This document shows positions 55,631-64,000 of a stretch of DNA of 64,000 nucleotides, one piece after another. The stretch's first letter is position 1; the number at the start of each line of letters is the position of its first letter. Source of the DNA: DASPRG01 sp963796125 (lineage in GTDB: Bacteria > Nitrospirota > Thermodesulfovibrionia > Thermodesulfovibrionales > SM23-35); the NCBI GenBank assembly GCA_963796125.1, contig CAWCKM010000022.1, positions 7,541 through 71,540 of the forward strand, written 5' to 3'. Below the pieces are notes generated by a model. That model saw nothing but the letters and a program-made list of their open reading frames with translations, did not search any database and was not told the origin of the DNA. Both the position numbers and the translations under genes were made by a program.

Positions 55631-58241
55631 TCATGCGCTTTTCTTTTTTGTCAAGGAAATAGAATATGAGTCAACCTTTTTTTTCAACTCAATAAGTTTT
55701 TCGAGCGCCTCTTCGGGTTTCAGCGCCGTAATATCAAGGTTCATGATTTCTGATACGATTGAGTCAGGCATGGAAGAAAAAAGGTCGAGCTGGACAGTGC
55801 TCCTTTTTGTTTTCCTGTGCGCAAATTTCGGGCTTCCCGTCACATCAAGCTCCTCTTTTTCTAAGTTGGCCAGAACCTCTTTTGACCTGTTTATGATAAT
55901 TTCAGAGATGCCGGCTAAGCGTGCGACCTGGATTCCGTAACTCTTGTCTGATGGTCCTTTTTCTATCTTCCTGAGAAAAATGATCTCGTCACCCCACTCT
56001 TTCACAGATACATTATAGTTTTTTACCCCGTTGTGGGTAAGACTGAGTTCCGTGAGCTCATTGTAATGTGTTGCAAAGAGAGTCCTTGCCTGTATATCGT
56101 TCAGAATATATTCTGCAACTGCCCATGCAATGCTGATACCGTCAAAGGTGCTTGTGCCTCTCCCAACTTCATCAAGGAGTATGAGACTTTTTCCCGTTGC
56201 ATTATGGGTGATATTTGCCACTTCTATCATTTCTACCATGAAAGTGCTCTGACCTTTCGTAAGAAAATCCGATGCCCCGATCCTTGTGAATATTCTGTCG
56301 GCAATACCGATTCTCGCATCAGAGGCCGGAACGAAACTGCCGATCTGTGCCATGAGGACAATGAGAGCGACCTGTCTCATGTAAGTGGATTTCCCTGCCA
56401 TATTCGGTCCCGTAATAATGAGAAGCCGGTTATCTTCTGTATCGATATACGTGCTGTTGGGTATGAACTTTTCATCTGATGAAATTCTTTCGAGGACCGG
56501 ATGTCTCCCCTCGGTAATCTCTATAACACCTGATTCATCAACTACAGGTTTTACATAGGTATATCGTTTAGCTGTAACAGCAAGAGAGGAGAGGAAATCA
56601 ATGATGGCTATGGCATGGGCTGTTTTTGACAAAAGGGATGACTCTTTACTGACTTCGTCAAGTATTTTCTGGAAGATTTGGTATTCCAGATTTTTCAGCT
56701 TCTCTTCTGCGCCGAGTATTTTGCTCTCGTATTCCTTGAGTTCAGGCGTTATGAACCTCTCTCCACCCACGAGGGTCTGTTTCCGTATGTAATCGTCAGG
56801 AACCATATGGAGGTTTGCTTTTGTTACCTCAATATAGTATCCAAAGACTCTGTTATACCCAACCCGCAGGGAAGATATGCCTGTTCTGTTTTTTTCTTTC
56901 AGCTCCAGTTCTGAAAGGAAACCCTTTCCTTTCGAGGATATCTTTCTGAGGTCGTCTACTTCAATGCTGTATCCGTCCCTGATAATGCCTCCTTCACGCA
57001 GGCTTACCGGAGGATTATCAATAATCCCTTTCTCTATGAGTTTTCTCAGGTCTGAGAATTCCGAGATATTTTCTGAGATTAATCGTACGTGGAGGTTTTT
57101 GGAAACACTGAGAGACTTCCTGATTTTCGGAAGGTTTGTAAGGGAATGTTTGATCCCGATAAGGTCTCTTGCGTGTTGCACTTTTGAAAACAACCCTTGA
57201 AGAGAGCCTTTCGATGTCCTGTATTTTTCGCAGAGATGTCCTGAGCTCTTCAAGCAGTTCATAGTCCTCTATAAGATATTCAACTGCATCCTGCCTCTTT
57301 TTTATTTCTTCTCTGTCAATAAGCGGTTTTAAGAGTGAGGCTCTCAGGAACCTTCCTCCCATCGGGGTGAGCGTTTCGTCGAGAACCCAGAGGAGGGTGC
57401 CTTCAGATGAACCGTCCTTGAGGGTATGGGTAAGTTCAAGATTCCGCTGTGTTGCTGCATCGAGAAACATGTATGAGTCCTGCCTCAGGGTACTTATCTT
57501 TCTGAGAATGAATGTCTCTTTCTGAGTATCCTCAAGATAGCTGACGAGGGCTCCTGCAGCAGAGATTGCAGCAACCATACCGTCACATCCATAGCCCTCA
57601 AGGGAAGAGACCTTCAGATGACGCAAGAGGGTCTTATATGCATCGGCATAATCGAAATACCAATCTTCATGAAAAGATGTAAAGAATGTATTCAGCGCTT
57701 CTTTATAATGGATATTATCCCTGAGACTCTGGGGCATCAGAATCTCTCTCGGTTCGAACCGGTACAGTTCATCCTCGATATTTTCAGATGTCTCATAGAG
57801 GATGAACTCACCTGTCGAGATATCTGCAACTGCTATACCGTGTTGATCAGCTGAAGGAAAGATGCTTATGATGTAAGTGTTTTCCTTGGGATTTTCCGGT
57901 GTGTGTGTTCCGGGTGTAATTACTTTGATGACATCCCTGTGAACAATGCCTTTTGCTTCCCTGGGGTCCTCCAACTGCTCGCAAATAGCCACCTTGTATC
58001 CTGCCTTAATGAGTTTAGAAATATAAGATTCTGAAGCAAAGTAAGGGACGCCGCACATGGGTATCGGCTCTTCTTTTGATTTTTCTCTTGTTGTGAGCGC
58101 TATCTGAAGAATCTTCGATGCTGTTTCTGCATCCTCTCCGAACATTTCGTAAAAGTCACCGAGTCTGAAGAGAAGGATGGCGTCTTTGTGTTTTTCTTTG
58201 ACGCTGAAGTATTGTTTCATCAACGGTGTCAACTCTGTCAT
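55631..58241 (-). CDS. mutS: DNA mismatch repair protein MutS, one frameshift
   Basis: A protein of about 870 residues that recognises mismatches. The N-terminal domain has the mismatch-wedging motif GDFYEMF (residues 27-33). The lever domain follows. The ATPase has Walker A ITGPNMAGKSTYMRQVALIV, Walker B LILLDEVGRGTSTFDGISIA and FATHYNELTEL. The frame changes near 57150, where IINLRKYLGIL (one frame) gives way to HLCEKYRTSKGSLQ... and RKSLSVSKNLHVRLISENI. All functional motifs are present. A real break would give a mutator phenotype, an alternative explanation for the indels elsewhere. Confidence 0.94.
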
Positions 58242-58286
58242 ATCAACTATTCTTTTCCAATTCAGTTACTAAAAAGGATTTAAGGA

Positions 58287-58422
58287 TTACTAACACGGTC
58301 ATTAGTATCACCCTCCCCTTCATCCCCTCCCATCAAGAGAGGGGAGATAATTAAGCCCCTCTCCCCTGGAGGGAGAGGGCAAGGGTGAGGGGGTGTGGTT
58401 TTACTTATGAACTCCTTAGTAA
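58287..58422. repeat. Complete MITE copy with C/G-rich core
   Basis: TTACTAACACGGTCATTAGT on the left pairs with TTACTTATGAACTCCTTAGTAA on the right. The core has CCCTCCCCTTCATCCCCTCC and GGAGGGAGAGGGCAAGGGTG. Length 136 bp. The remaining gap to 58677 holds no gene. Confidence 0.7.
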
Positions 58423-58677
58423 GTCGTGATGAGTGATGTGCGTAACTCTTCAACTCAATACCCTTAACAAATTACACATTAGGGCTTTTGACTCCTTGAT
58501 CGCCGGAATCCTCATGATCTTATTTACCTTATCGGAAATGATCATCAATTATTTAATAATATTGGACATCTAAAAGCAATCCCGTTTATAAATCATGTCT
58601 GAAATTTTTTCTTTCAAAGTAAATTCTCTTTCTGTTAGAATCTGAAAACGTATTCTTGCTGACAGTGGGGGTCTGTT

Positions 58678-58854
58678 ATGCAGATAAAAACTGCATCATT
58701 CAATTGTCATTTAACTGCCCGTGAGCCATTTATCCTTCCTGCCTATAAAGGCTCTACCCTGAGGGAAGAATTCGGATATGCCTTCAATCGTGTTGTCCGT
58801 GCGATTCCCTCGCTACCCTCAACCCAATTCAATGAGCTTGGCATTCAGATATGA
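58678..58854 (+). pseudogene. N-terminal fragment of a cas6-like gene
   Basis: A 58-residue frame (MQIKTASFNCHLTAREPFIL, then YKGSTLREEFGYAFNRVV) parallels the start of the cas6 copy at 59678. After residue 44 the similarity stops and a short tail follows. The upstream DNA is also duplicated: TTTCTGTTAGAATCTG here and TTTCTGTTAGAATTTG at 59627. This is the relic of a tandem duplication, with a toxin-antitoxin pair between the copies. Confidence 0.65.
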
Positions 58855-58932
58855 TGATTGAGAAGAAAGAGATATGGATAAATTGTAAGGATTATTATAT
58901 AATGTAAGAAATATTATAAATAGGAGGATAAA

Positions 58933-59196
58933 ATGCCTGTTGCAGTACTAACATCAAAAGGTCAGATGACAATACCAAAGGAGGTAAGGAAAGCTTTAAA
59001 CCTGAAGCCGTCGGACAAGGTGATCATAACTGTTGAAGGAAGGGAGGCTGTCATTAAACCTCTTAGAGGTAATATCCTTGACATAGGAGGCTCTATAAAG
59101 ATATCTGAAAAAGAAAAACCCGTGGATTTTCACCGGGTCAGAGAAGAGGTTAAAAAAAGAGTTGTTAAGAAGACAGCTACAGGAAGTAAGATATGA
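58933..59196 (+). CDS. AbrB/SpoVT-type antitoxin
   Basis: An 87-residue protein with the swapped-hairpin AbrB fold at the N-terminus: MPVAVLTSKGQMTIPKEVRK, LNLKPSDKVIITVEGREAVI. The C-terminal third (VDFHRVREEVKKRVVKKTAT) is the toxin-binding tail. AAATAGGAGGATAAA precedes the ATG. The ATGA overlap with the PIN toxin at 59193 is characteristic of vapBC pairs. It should repress its own operon. Confidence 0.9.
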   Translation: MPVAVLTSKGQMTIPKEVRKALNLKPSDKVIITVEGREAVIKPLRGNILDIGGSIKISEKEKPVDFHRVREEVKKRVVKKTATGSKI

Positions 59197-59600
59197 AGGA
59201 AGCGTTTATTGATACAAATATTTTCCTCCGATACCTCACCAAGGATGATCCTTCAAAATACGATAAATGCAGAGAAATATTTAAAAAGGGTGTTGAAGGT
59301 AAGATAGAACTTGCAACATCCGGAATTGTAATTGCGGAACTGATATGGACACTTTTATCCTATTATAAGGTGCAAAAAGCCGATGTCATTGATAAAATCT
59401 TCATCTTGGTCAGTACAGATAACCTGTATATCCCTGACAAAGATATCATTACAGATGCCCTTGTCCTTTACAGCAGAAAAAACATTGACTACATTGATGC
59501 CTATAACGCCGTCTTCATGAGACGTTACGGTTTTGAGGAGATTTACTCGTATGACGAAGACTTTGACGCAGTTGAAAATATTAAAAGAGCTGAACCATGA
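59193..59600 (+). CDS. vapC: PIN-domain toxin (VapC family)
   Basis: A complete 135-residue PIN nuclease. The acidic site is formed by FIDTNIFLRYL (Asp), IVIAELIWTLL (Glu), DYIDAYNAVFM (Asp) and SYDEDFDAV (Asp). VapC toxins cleave tRNA or rRNA and are neutralised by the antitoxin encoded in front. The pair sits between two cas6 copies, which suggests insertion of a mobile or addictive module. Confidence 0.92.
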   Translation: MKEAFIDTNIFLRYLTKDDPSKYDKCREIFKKGVEGKIELATSGIVIAELIWTLLSYYKVQKADVIDKIFILVSTDNLYIPDKDIITDALVLYSRKNIDYIDAYNAVFMRRYGFEEIYSYDEDFDAVENIKRAEP

Positions 59601-60048
59601 ATAATGTTACCTTTTAATTAAAACCTTTTCTGTTAGAATTTGCTAAACCTTTTTTCCACTGGCAGTTGGGAGCTGTCATGCAGATTAAAACTGGTTCATT
59701 TAGCTTTAATGTAAAGGCATTGGAGCCTATCATCCTTCCTCCCTATAAAGGCTCAACTCTAAGAGTAGGATTCGGATATGCCTTCAAGCGGGTTGTCTGC
59801 GCAATCAGGGACAAAGAATGTCCGAATTGTCTGCTTAAAGAGAAGTGCGTTTATTCCTATGTCTTTGAGACTCCTCCACCTTCAGATACAAAAATCATGC
59901 GGAAATACAAGAGTGCTCCTCATCCCTTTGTTATCGAACCGCCATCTGAACGACGACGAGGATATAAACCGGGAGATGAGATAAATTTCGGTCTCATCTT
60001 GATAGGCAGAGCAATAGATTATTTACCCTATTCCATTTATTATGAGAT

Positions 60049-60655
60049 AAAACCACTACCTCTGGTAGTGGTCCAGTAAAGCGGTTTAACCGTAAAAGTA
60101 ATTAAAATGAACCTCCCTGAAAGGTACCAAGGGAAGGGAGGTTCAAATGAGTAGATTTAAGAAACTATCACATACGATATATGAATGTAAATATCATGTG
60201 GTAATCTGCCCGAAATATTGGCACAGGATATTCAAGGGAGAGATAGGAGAGTATGCGAGGCAGGAGATATATGTATTATGTAAGCAGAAGGAGTTATTGG
60301 AGGTGCTGGAGTTAAGTATACAGGAAGACCATATACATCTTGTGATGTCAATGCCTCCGAAATATGCATTTTCGGAAATAATGGGGTATGTGAAGGGGAA
60401 ATTATCGCTGAGATTGTTTCAGAGGTATGAGAGAGTAGGGAAAAGATATTGGGGTCGGCATCTATGGTCACGTGGATATTGTGTAAGCACAGTGGGACTG
60501 ACAGAGGAGCTAATAAGAAGATATGTGAAACACCAGGAGAAAATGGATAAGCAAATAGAAGGACAGCAGAAAGGCTTATTCAAGTAATAACGACAAACAC
60601 GATGGTACCTTTCAGGACTATATTTTCAAGCCACCGCCTCTGGCGGTGGGTAGTT
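60049..60655 (+). mobile_element. IS200-type insertion inside cas6
   Basis: Terminal hairpins: CCACTACC-TCT-GGTAGTGG at 60052-60070 (left) and CCACCGCC-TCT-GGCGGTGG at about 60632-60650 (right). CCTGAAAGGTACC at 60116 and GGTACCTTTCAGG at 60604 form a further inverted pair. It has only tnpA, as in IS200, and a stem over the ribosome site. The flanking bases join cas6 reading frame halves. Confidence 0.8.
60147..60587 (+). CDS. tnpA: IS200/IS605-family transposase TnpA
   Basis: A complete 146-residue Y1 transposase. YHVVICPKYWHRIFKGEIGE is the family start. The HUH motif is EDHIHLVMSMPP (about residues 70-81). The catalytic-helix region is ELIRRYVKHQEK, with a Tyr. The AACCTCCCT / AGGGAGGTT stem at 60109-60144 masks the GGGAGG ribosome site, as is known for IS200. 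No tnpB is present. The gene is intact, so insertion into cas6 may be recent. Confidence 0.92.
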   Translation: MSRFKKLSHTIYECKYHVVICPKYWHRIFKGEIGEYARQEIYVLCKQKELLEVLELSIQEDHIHLVMSMPPKYAFSEIMGYVKGKLSLRLFQRYERVGKRYWGRHLWSRGYCVSTVGLTEELIRRYVKHQEKMDKQIEGQQKGLFK

Positions 60656-60826
60656 GACTCCTTTGATGAACTTGGAAGGATAGGGATAGGTAAGGGCAAA
60701 GCCAAAATATGAATTGAAGGATGTTTGTTGCGACGGACAACATATTTATGACTCCAAAAGCAAAACCCTAAAATCCTTCAGCCCTTCGATTATATCGCTT
60801 CCCTTTGGCCCTGAGACTGAAACTCC

Positions 60827-60960
60827 CCCTTAACATGGGGGGACAAAGAGGGGTTATCAAACAATTCTCCTTTGGAAAACTCGTTCTCCAAGTACCCCAC
60901 TTTGGCAAAGTTCTCTCCAAATTACCCCACTTTGGAAAAGGGGGGTAAGGGGGGATTCAT
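60827..60960. repeat. G-rich CTTTGGAAAA repeat cluster inside the cas6 remnant
   Basis: It contains GGGGGGACAAAGAGGGG, then CTTTGGAAAAC, CCCCACTTTGGCAAAG and CCCCACTTTGGAAAAGGGGG, ending GGGGGGATTCA. Three or four units occur close together. It interrupts the Cas6 reading between ETETPP and LTPTRILYES. Confidence 0.6.
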
Positions 60961-61415
60961 GAAGACTTAATTTGACTCTTGATTTCCTTACCCCTACAAG
61001 AATTTTATATGAAAGCCATCTCACTTTCTCACCTCGAATTTCATATCCTTATAAGAAATTCCTGAGGAGACTTTCTCTCCTCTATTATTTTCACTGCGGT
61101 GGAGATCCATCTGAATGGGATTTCAAGGGAATCATAGAAATTGCTAAGGACGTGAAGGTAAAAAACAGGCCTTGACGTGGTATGACTGGGAGAGGTATTC
61201 GACAAGGCAGGATGTAAGAATGAGATGTGGATTTGTGGGAAATATAAGTTTTGAAGGGAATATTGAACCATTCATGCAACTTATCAAGGCAGGGGAGATT
61301 CTGCATGTGGGCAAGGGTACAGCTTTTGGACTGGGGAAATACAGGATAGAGTAGGAAATGTTGTCGAGATATTGTTTTTCTTGAGTAAAGCGATAAGAGA
61401 TACCATAATTACGTT

Positions 61416-62558
61416 ATGAAAATTGATAAATTCAAGGAAGTCCTTATTTTTGTAGCAGGTACAACATCACAAATAATCACAGAAACGATATATGCCTTGA
61501 TACATCAAAACCCTCCTGTTTACCCTGACGAAATCCATGTCATTACAACTACACATGGGAAGAAACTAATTAAAGAAAATCTTATTGAAGGAGGAAGGTT
61601 TATAAACTTCTGCAAAGAATTTAGACTCAGAGAGAACTTGTTAAATGAAGATTCAATTGTTATTGTCAAAGACCATAAAGGAAGTCCGCTCGAAGATATA
61701 AGAGATAGACAGGATAACGAATCGCTCGGAGATTTTATTGCGACTTTTATCAAAGAAAAAGCAGGAGATGAAAGGTCAAGGCTTCACTGTTCCCTCGCCG
61801 GAGGGAGAAAGACGATGAGTTTCTATATGGGTTCAGCGCTTCAGCTATTCGGTAGACCATGGGATAAGTTATATCATGTTCTTGTTACACCACAATTTGA
61901 GTCGAATGTTGAATTCTATTACAAACCTAAGAAAAACAGGATTCTCAAGAAAAATGGAAGGGAACTTAATACAAAGGATGCCGAGATATTTCTTGCTGAA
62001 CTACCGTTTTTAAGGCTCAGGGAAAAGATTCCTCTTGATGGTAAGAGTTTTAAAGAACTTGTTCAAGAAAGCCAGAAGGAGATTGATACCGCAATGACTC
62101 AGTCCGTTCTGGCCGTGAACCTTAATGAAAGAACTGTCTATATCGGAAATATTCCTGTTGATATGGTGCCATTTCAGTTAATGATTTATACAGCTTATCT
62201 TAGACAAAAGGCAGATAATTGCAAATATCCTGATAAGGTATATTGTTTTGATTGTGCGGATTGCTTTCCTTCCATAGTAGATCTTTCAAGCAGACCTGCG
62301 CTTTAGAAGATGGCTAAGGATTATAAAATGATTTATAAAGACCAACCTTTCAGAGCAGAGGAGTTACTCGATAAATGGTCTGATGGCCTGGAGATGAATG
62401 CAATCAGACAAAATATAAGCAAGATAAACAGGACGATAAAAGAACAACTAAGTAATGAGACCCTTCTGCCATATTACCTTATAACCAGCATCAAAAAATA
62501 TGCCGGAAGCAGATATGGGGTGAGGGTGGAGAAGGGGAAGATACGGATTGAACAATAA
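61416..62558 (+). CDS. CARF-domain protein of the TIGR02584 type, with in-frame amber codon before the wHTH
   Basis: Residues 1-296 are a CARF domain: VLIFVAGTTSQIITETIYAL, then VITTTHGKKL, and CSLAGGRKTMSFYMGSALQL with the conserved SLAGGRKTM loop that holds cyclic oligoadenylate in related proteins. A TAG at 62304-62306 ends the frame, but reading on in the same frame gives KMAKDYKMIYKDQPF and a winged helix (LEMNAIRQNISKINRTIKEQ). In the TIGR02584 group both domains form one chain. The protein is an ancillary, signal-responsive part of type III CRISPR systems. The stop may be a true nonsense mutation, a sequencing error, or separate translation from the ATG at 62310. Confidence 0.8.
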
Positions 62559-62560
62559 GT

Positions 62561-62604
62561 ATAATTTAGATTATAATGGCAATCGCAATTATACTCTAAA
62601 TTAT
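62561..62604. promoter_or_regulatory. 44-bp near-perfect palindrome
   Basis: ATAATTTAGA at 62561 and TCTAAATTAT at 62595 flank a continuous imperfect dyad (TATAATGGCAATCGCAATTATA). Arm mismatches are few. There is no T-run, so an operator or the end of a mobile unit is likelier than a terminator. It lies between the CARF gene and the ATPase gene. Confidence 0.5.
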
Positions 62605-62646
62605 CAACCTCCTGACATTTAAAGGTATGCCCTTTAAGGAAGACAT

Positions 62647-64000
62647 TTGAGATTTGTAAATAGGCAAAATGAATTATCTTTCCTTGAAAAGACCTACCGT
62701 ACTAAAGACTTTCAGTTTGTGCCTGTCTACGGAAGACGCCGTATTGGCAAGACAAGACTGATTCGGGAATTCATTAAAGGTAAAAGGGCTATATACTTTC
62801 TTGCCGATAGCGTATCGGAGACCGAGCAACTCAGAAATCTTGGTCGAATTGTTGGTGAATATTTCAATGACTCGATACTTATGGATGCGGGCTTCAGAGA
62901 TCGGTATCAGTTCTTCTCGTACATGAGAGAAAACAGAAAACAAGGCTGATCTTTGTCATAGATGAATTCCCATACCTTGTTAACTCAAATCCTGCGATAT
63001 CCTCCATATTTCAAAAGGGAATAGATGAATATTTAAAACAGAGCAATGTATTTTTAATCCTGACAGGTTCAAGTATTGGAATGATGGAAAAGGAGGTTTT
63101 ATTTTACAAGGCCCCGCTTTACGGGAGAAGGACGGCATCCTTAGAGGTCAAAGAAATGGCTTTCGATGCATTAAAGGAATTCTTTCCTGATAAAGATTTT
63201 GAAGAGCTTGTAAAGATATACTCTGTCCTGGGCGCTATTCCGGCATATATAGAAAAAATTAATCCAGGTCATGACACATTCAGGAATATAAAGGAGTTGA
63301 TACTTAGTAAAGGGACTTTTCTCTACAGCGAAGTAGAATATATTCTCCGTGAAGAACTGAGAGAACCAAGAAACTATTTTGTAATTCTTAAGGCAATTGC
63401 GAGGGGAAACGAAAACTCTCCGAGATTATCAACGAGACAGGTTTTGAAAAGAGTCTTGTTGCAAGGTATCTTGACATTCTGAGAAGCCTTGGATTTGTCG
63501 AAAAGGATATCCCTGTTACAGAAAGTATCCGGAAAAGAGTAAGCAGGGACTTTACAGGCTCCATGATAAATTCTTCACCTTCTGGTTTAAATTTGCATTC
63601 CCGAATAGAAACAGACTCGAAATTGAAAATGTTGACTATGTGCTGAAACAGATCAAGGATACCTTTGAGCATCATATCTCAACAATATATGAGGATGTCT
63701 GCATGGACATCTGTAAAGACTTAATGAAAGATGGATTGATACAGTACACAACCATAGGGAAATGGTGGTCTAAGGATGAGGAGATATTGTTGCCCTTGAT
63801 GAGGAACAAAAGACCGCCTATTTTGGAGAGTGCAAGTGGAGCAATAAAAAAGTCGGCGATGATATATATCAAGACCTTTTACGAAAATCTCAGTTAGTCG
63901 ACTGGCATAAGGAAATGAGAAAGAATAAGTTCATATTGTTCAGTAAAAGCGGATTTATCCAGAGGATGACAGACATCTCCAAAAAAGAAAATGTTTTGCT
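62647..64000 (+). CDS. Archaeal-type ATPase (DUF234-containing), frameshifted, cut by window end
   Basis: It starts with TTG at 62647 (MRFVNRQNELSFLEKTYRTK). The P-loop is VYGRRRIGKTRLI (about residues 28-40), Walker B is LIFVIDEFPYL behind a shift near 62940, and the sensor is FLILTGSSIGMME. The central helical part (DALKEFFPDKDFEELVKIYS) continues to 63400, with further shifts near 63430, 63560 and 63830. The DUF234 nuclease-like domain follows: DKFFTFWFKFAFPNRNRLEI and, at the end, ECKWSNKKVGDDIYQDLL. Such proteins are AAA ATPases common in archaea and thermophiles; a role in defence is suspected but unproven. The C-terminus is outside the window. Confidence 0.85.

Larger units (their letters stand above)
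59678..61354 (+). pseudogene. cas6: cas6-like CRISPR RNA endonuclease gene, broken by IS200 and a repeat
   Basis: The N-terminal half begins at 59678 (MQIKTGSFSFNVKALEPIIL) with the zinc-like cluster CPNCLLKEKCVYS and reads to about 60050. An IS200 element follows. The rest resumes at 60656 (FDELGRIGIGKGKAKYELKD, with a frame change at 60712). A G-rich repeat intervenes at 60827-60960, and the end is FLTPTRILYESHLTFSPRIS..., then after a shift near 61172 GFVGNISFEGNIEPF and GKGTAFGLGKYRIE, the glycine-rich loop of Cas6. Cas6 cuts pre-crRNA. No CRISPR array is in the window, so the locus seems to be decaying. Confidence 0.82.

Noticed and set aside
58300..64000. CRISPR array near the cas6 and CARF genes
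   Set aside because: No regularly spaced 24-40 base direct repeats were found; the repeats present are MITEs, IS200 hairpins and G-rich units.

Overview
This 64 kb window comes from an AT-leaning, Gram-negative-type anaerobic or microaerobic bacterium. The gene set suggests a Nitrospirota or Thermodesulfovibrio-like lineage, or a relative of the old Deltaproteobacteria: nrfHA nitrite ammonification, UbiD/UbiX quinone-type decarboxylation, a DVU0298-type protein, DUF2934-PilZ proteins, a GH57/GlgB/GH15 glycogen system and a TIGR02584-type CARF protein. The taxon is inferred from gene content only. No rRNA, tRNA or CRISPR array was seen.

Layout. 1-5 kb: a YyaL-like gene end, a RAYT (REP-associated tyrosine transposase) element with a decayed partial copy, a PilZ protein, a sugar O-methyltransferase and a metallo-hydrolase. 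5-8 kb: mreB, a small membrane protein and a thioredoxin-reductase-like flavoprotein. 8-16.5 kb: a pentose-phosphate operon gnd-tkt-tal-zwf, then pgl and a GH15 glucoamylase. 16.5-21 kb: Cys-rich and ferritin-like small proteins, radical SAM, methyltransferase, SDR and two PilZ genes. 21-27 kb: a secreted DUF1566/FN3 protein, a second RAYT element and an IS256-family element. 27-36.5 kb: a diguanylate cyclase, a methyltransferase, small secreted proteins, a kinase-BON protein, a Met-rich heptad protein, ubiD and ubiX. 36.6-43 kb: nrfH-nrfA, tatA, a B12-type radical SAM protein and a cyclophilin. 43-48 kb: a probable operon of an EEP nuclease, a Fic protein and a PLD protein. 48-58 kb: glgB, dtd, a GH57 enzyme, ftsB-like, lpd, gcvH and mutS. 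58.4-64 kb: remnants of a CRISPR-linked locus (two cas6 copies, one broken by an IS200 element, a VapBC-type toxin-antitoxin pair, a CARF-wHTH protein) and a DUF234 ATPase.

Main discovery. Six promoters share one rigidly spaced element: an inverted repeat TGTARG-N7-CYTACA, an A-tract, a second dyad ATCAG-N7-CTGAT that starts exactly 11 bases after the last CYTACA half-site, and a sigma70-like -10 hexamer 23 bases after the dyad (24 in one case), with no -35 box. Four of the six carry the first element twice, exactly 23 bp apart. The element precedes the pentose-phosphate operon, the glucoamylase region, and genes for small or repetitive proteins. It looks like an activator-dependent stress or reserve-mobilisation regulon that I cannot match to a known regulator.

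Caution. Many conserved housekeeping genes (gnd, tkt, tal, zwf, glgB, ubiD, ubiX, nrfA, dtd, mutS) carry one or more frameshifts while keeping all catalytic motifs. Indel errors in the assembly are a likelier cause than mass pseudogenisation. For such genes the full span is given as one entry.
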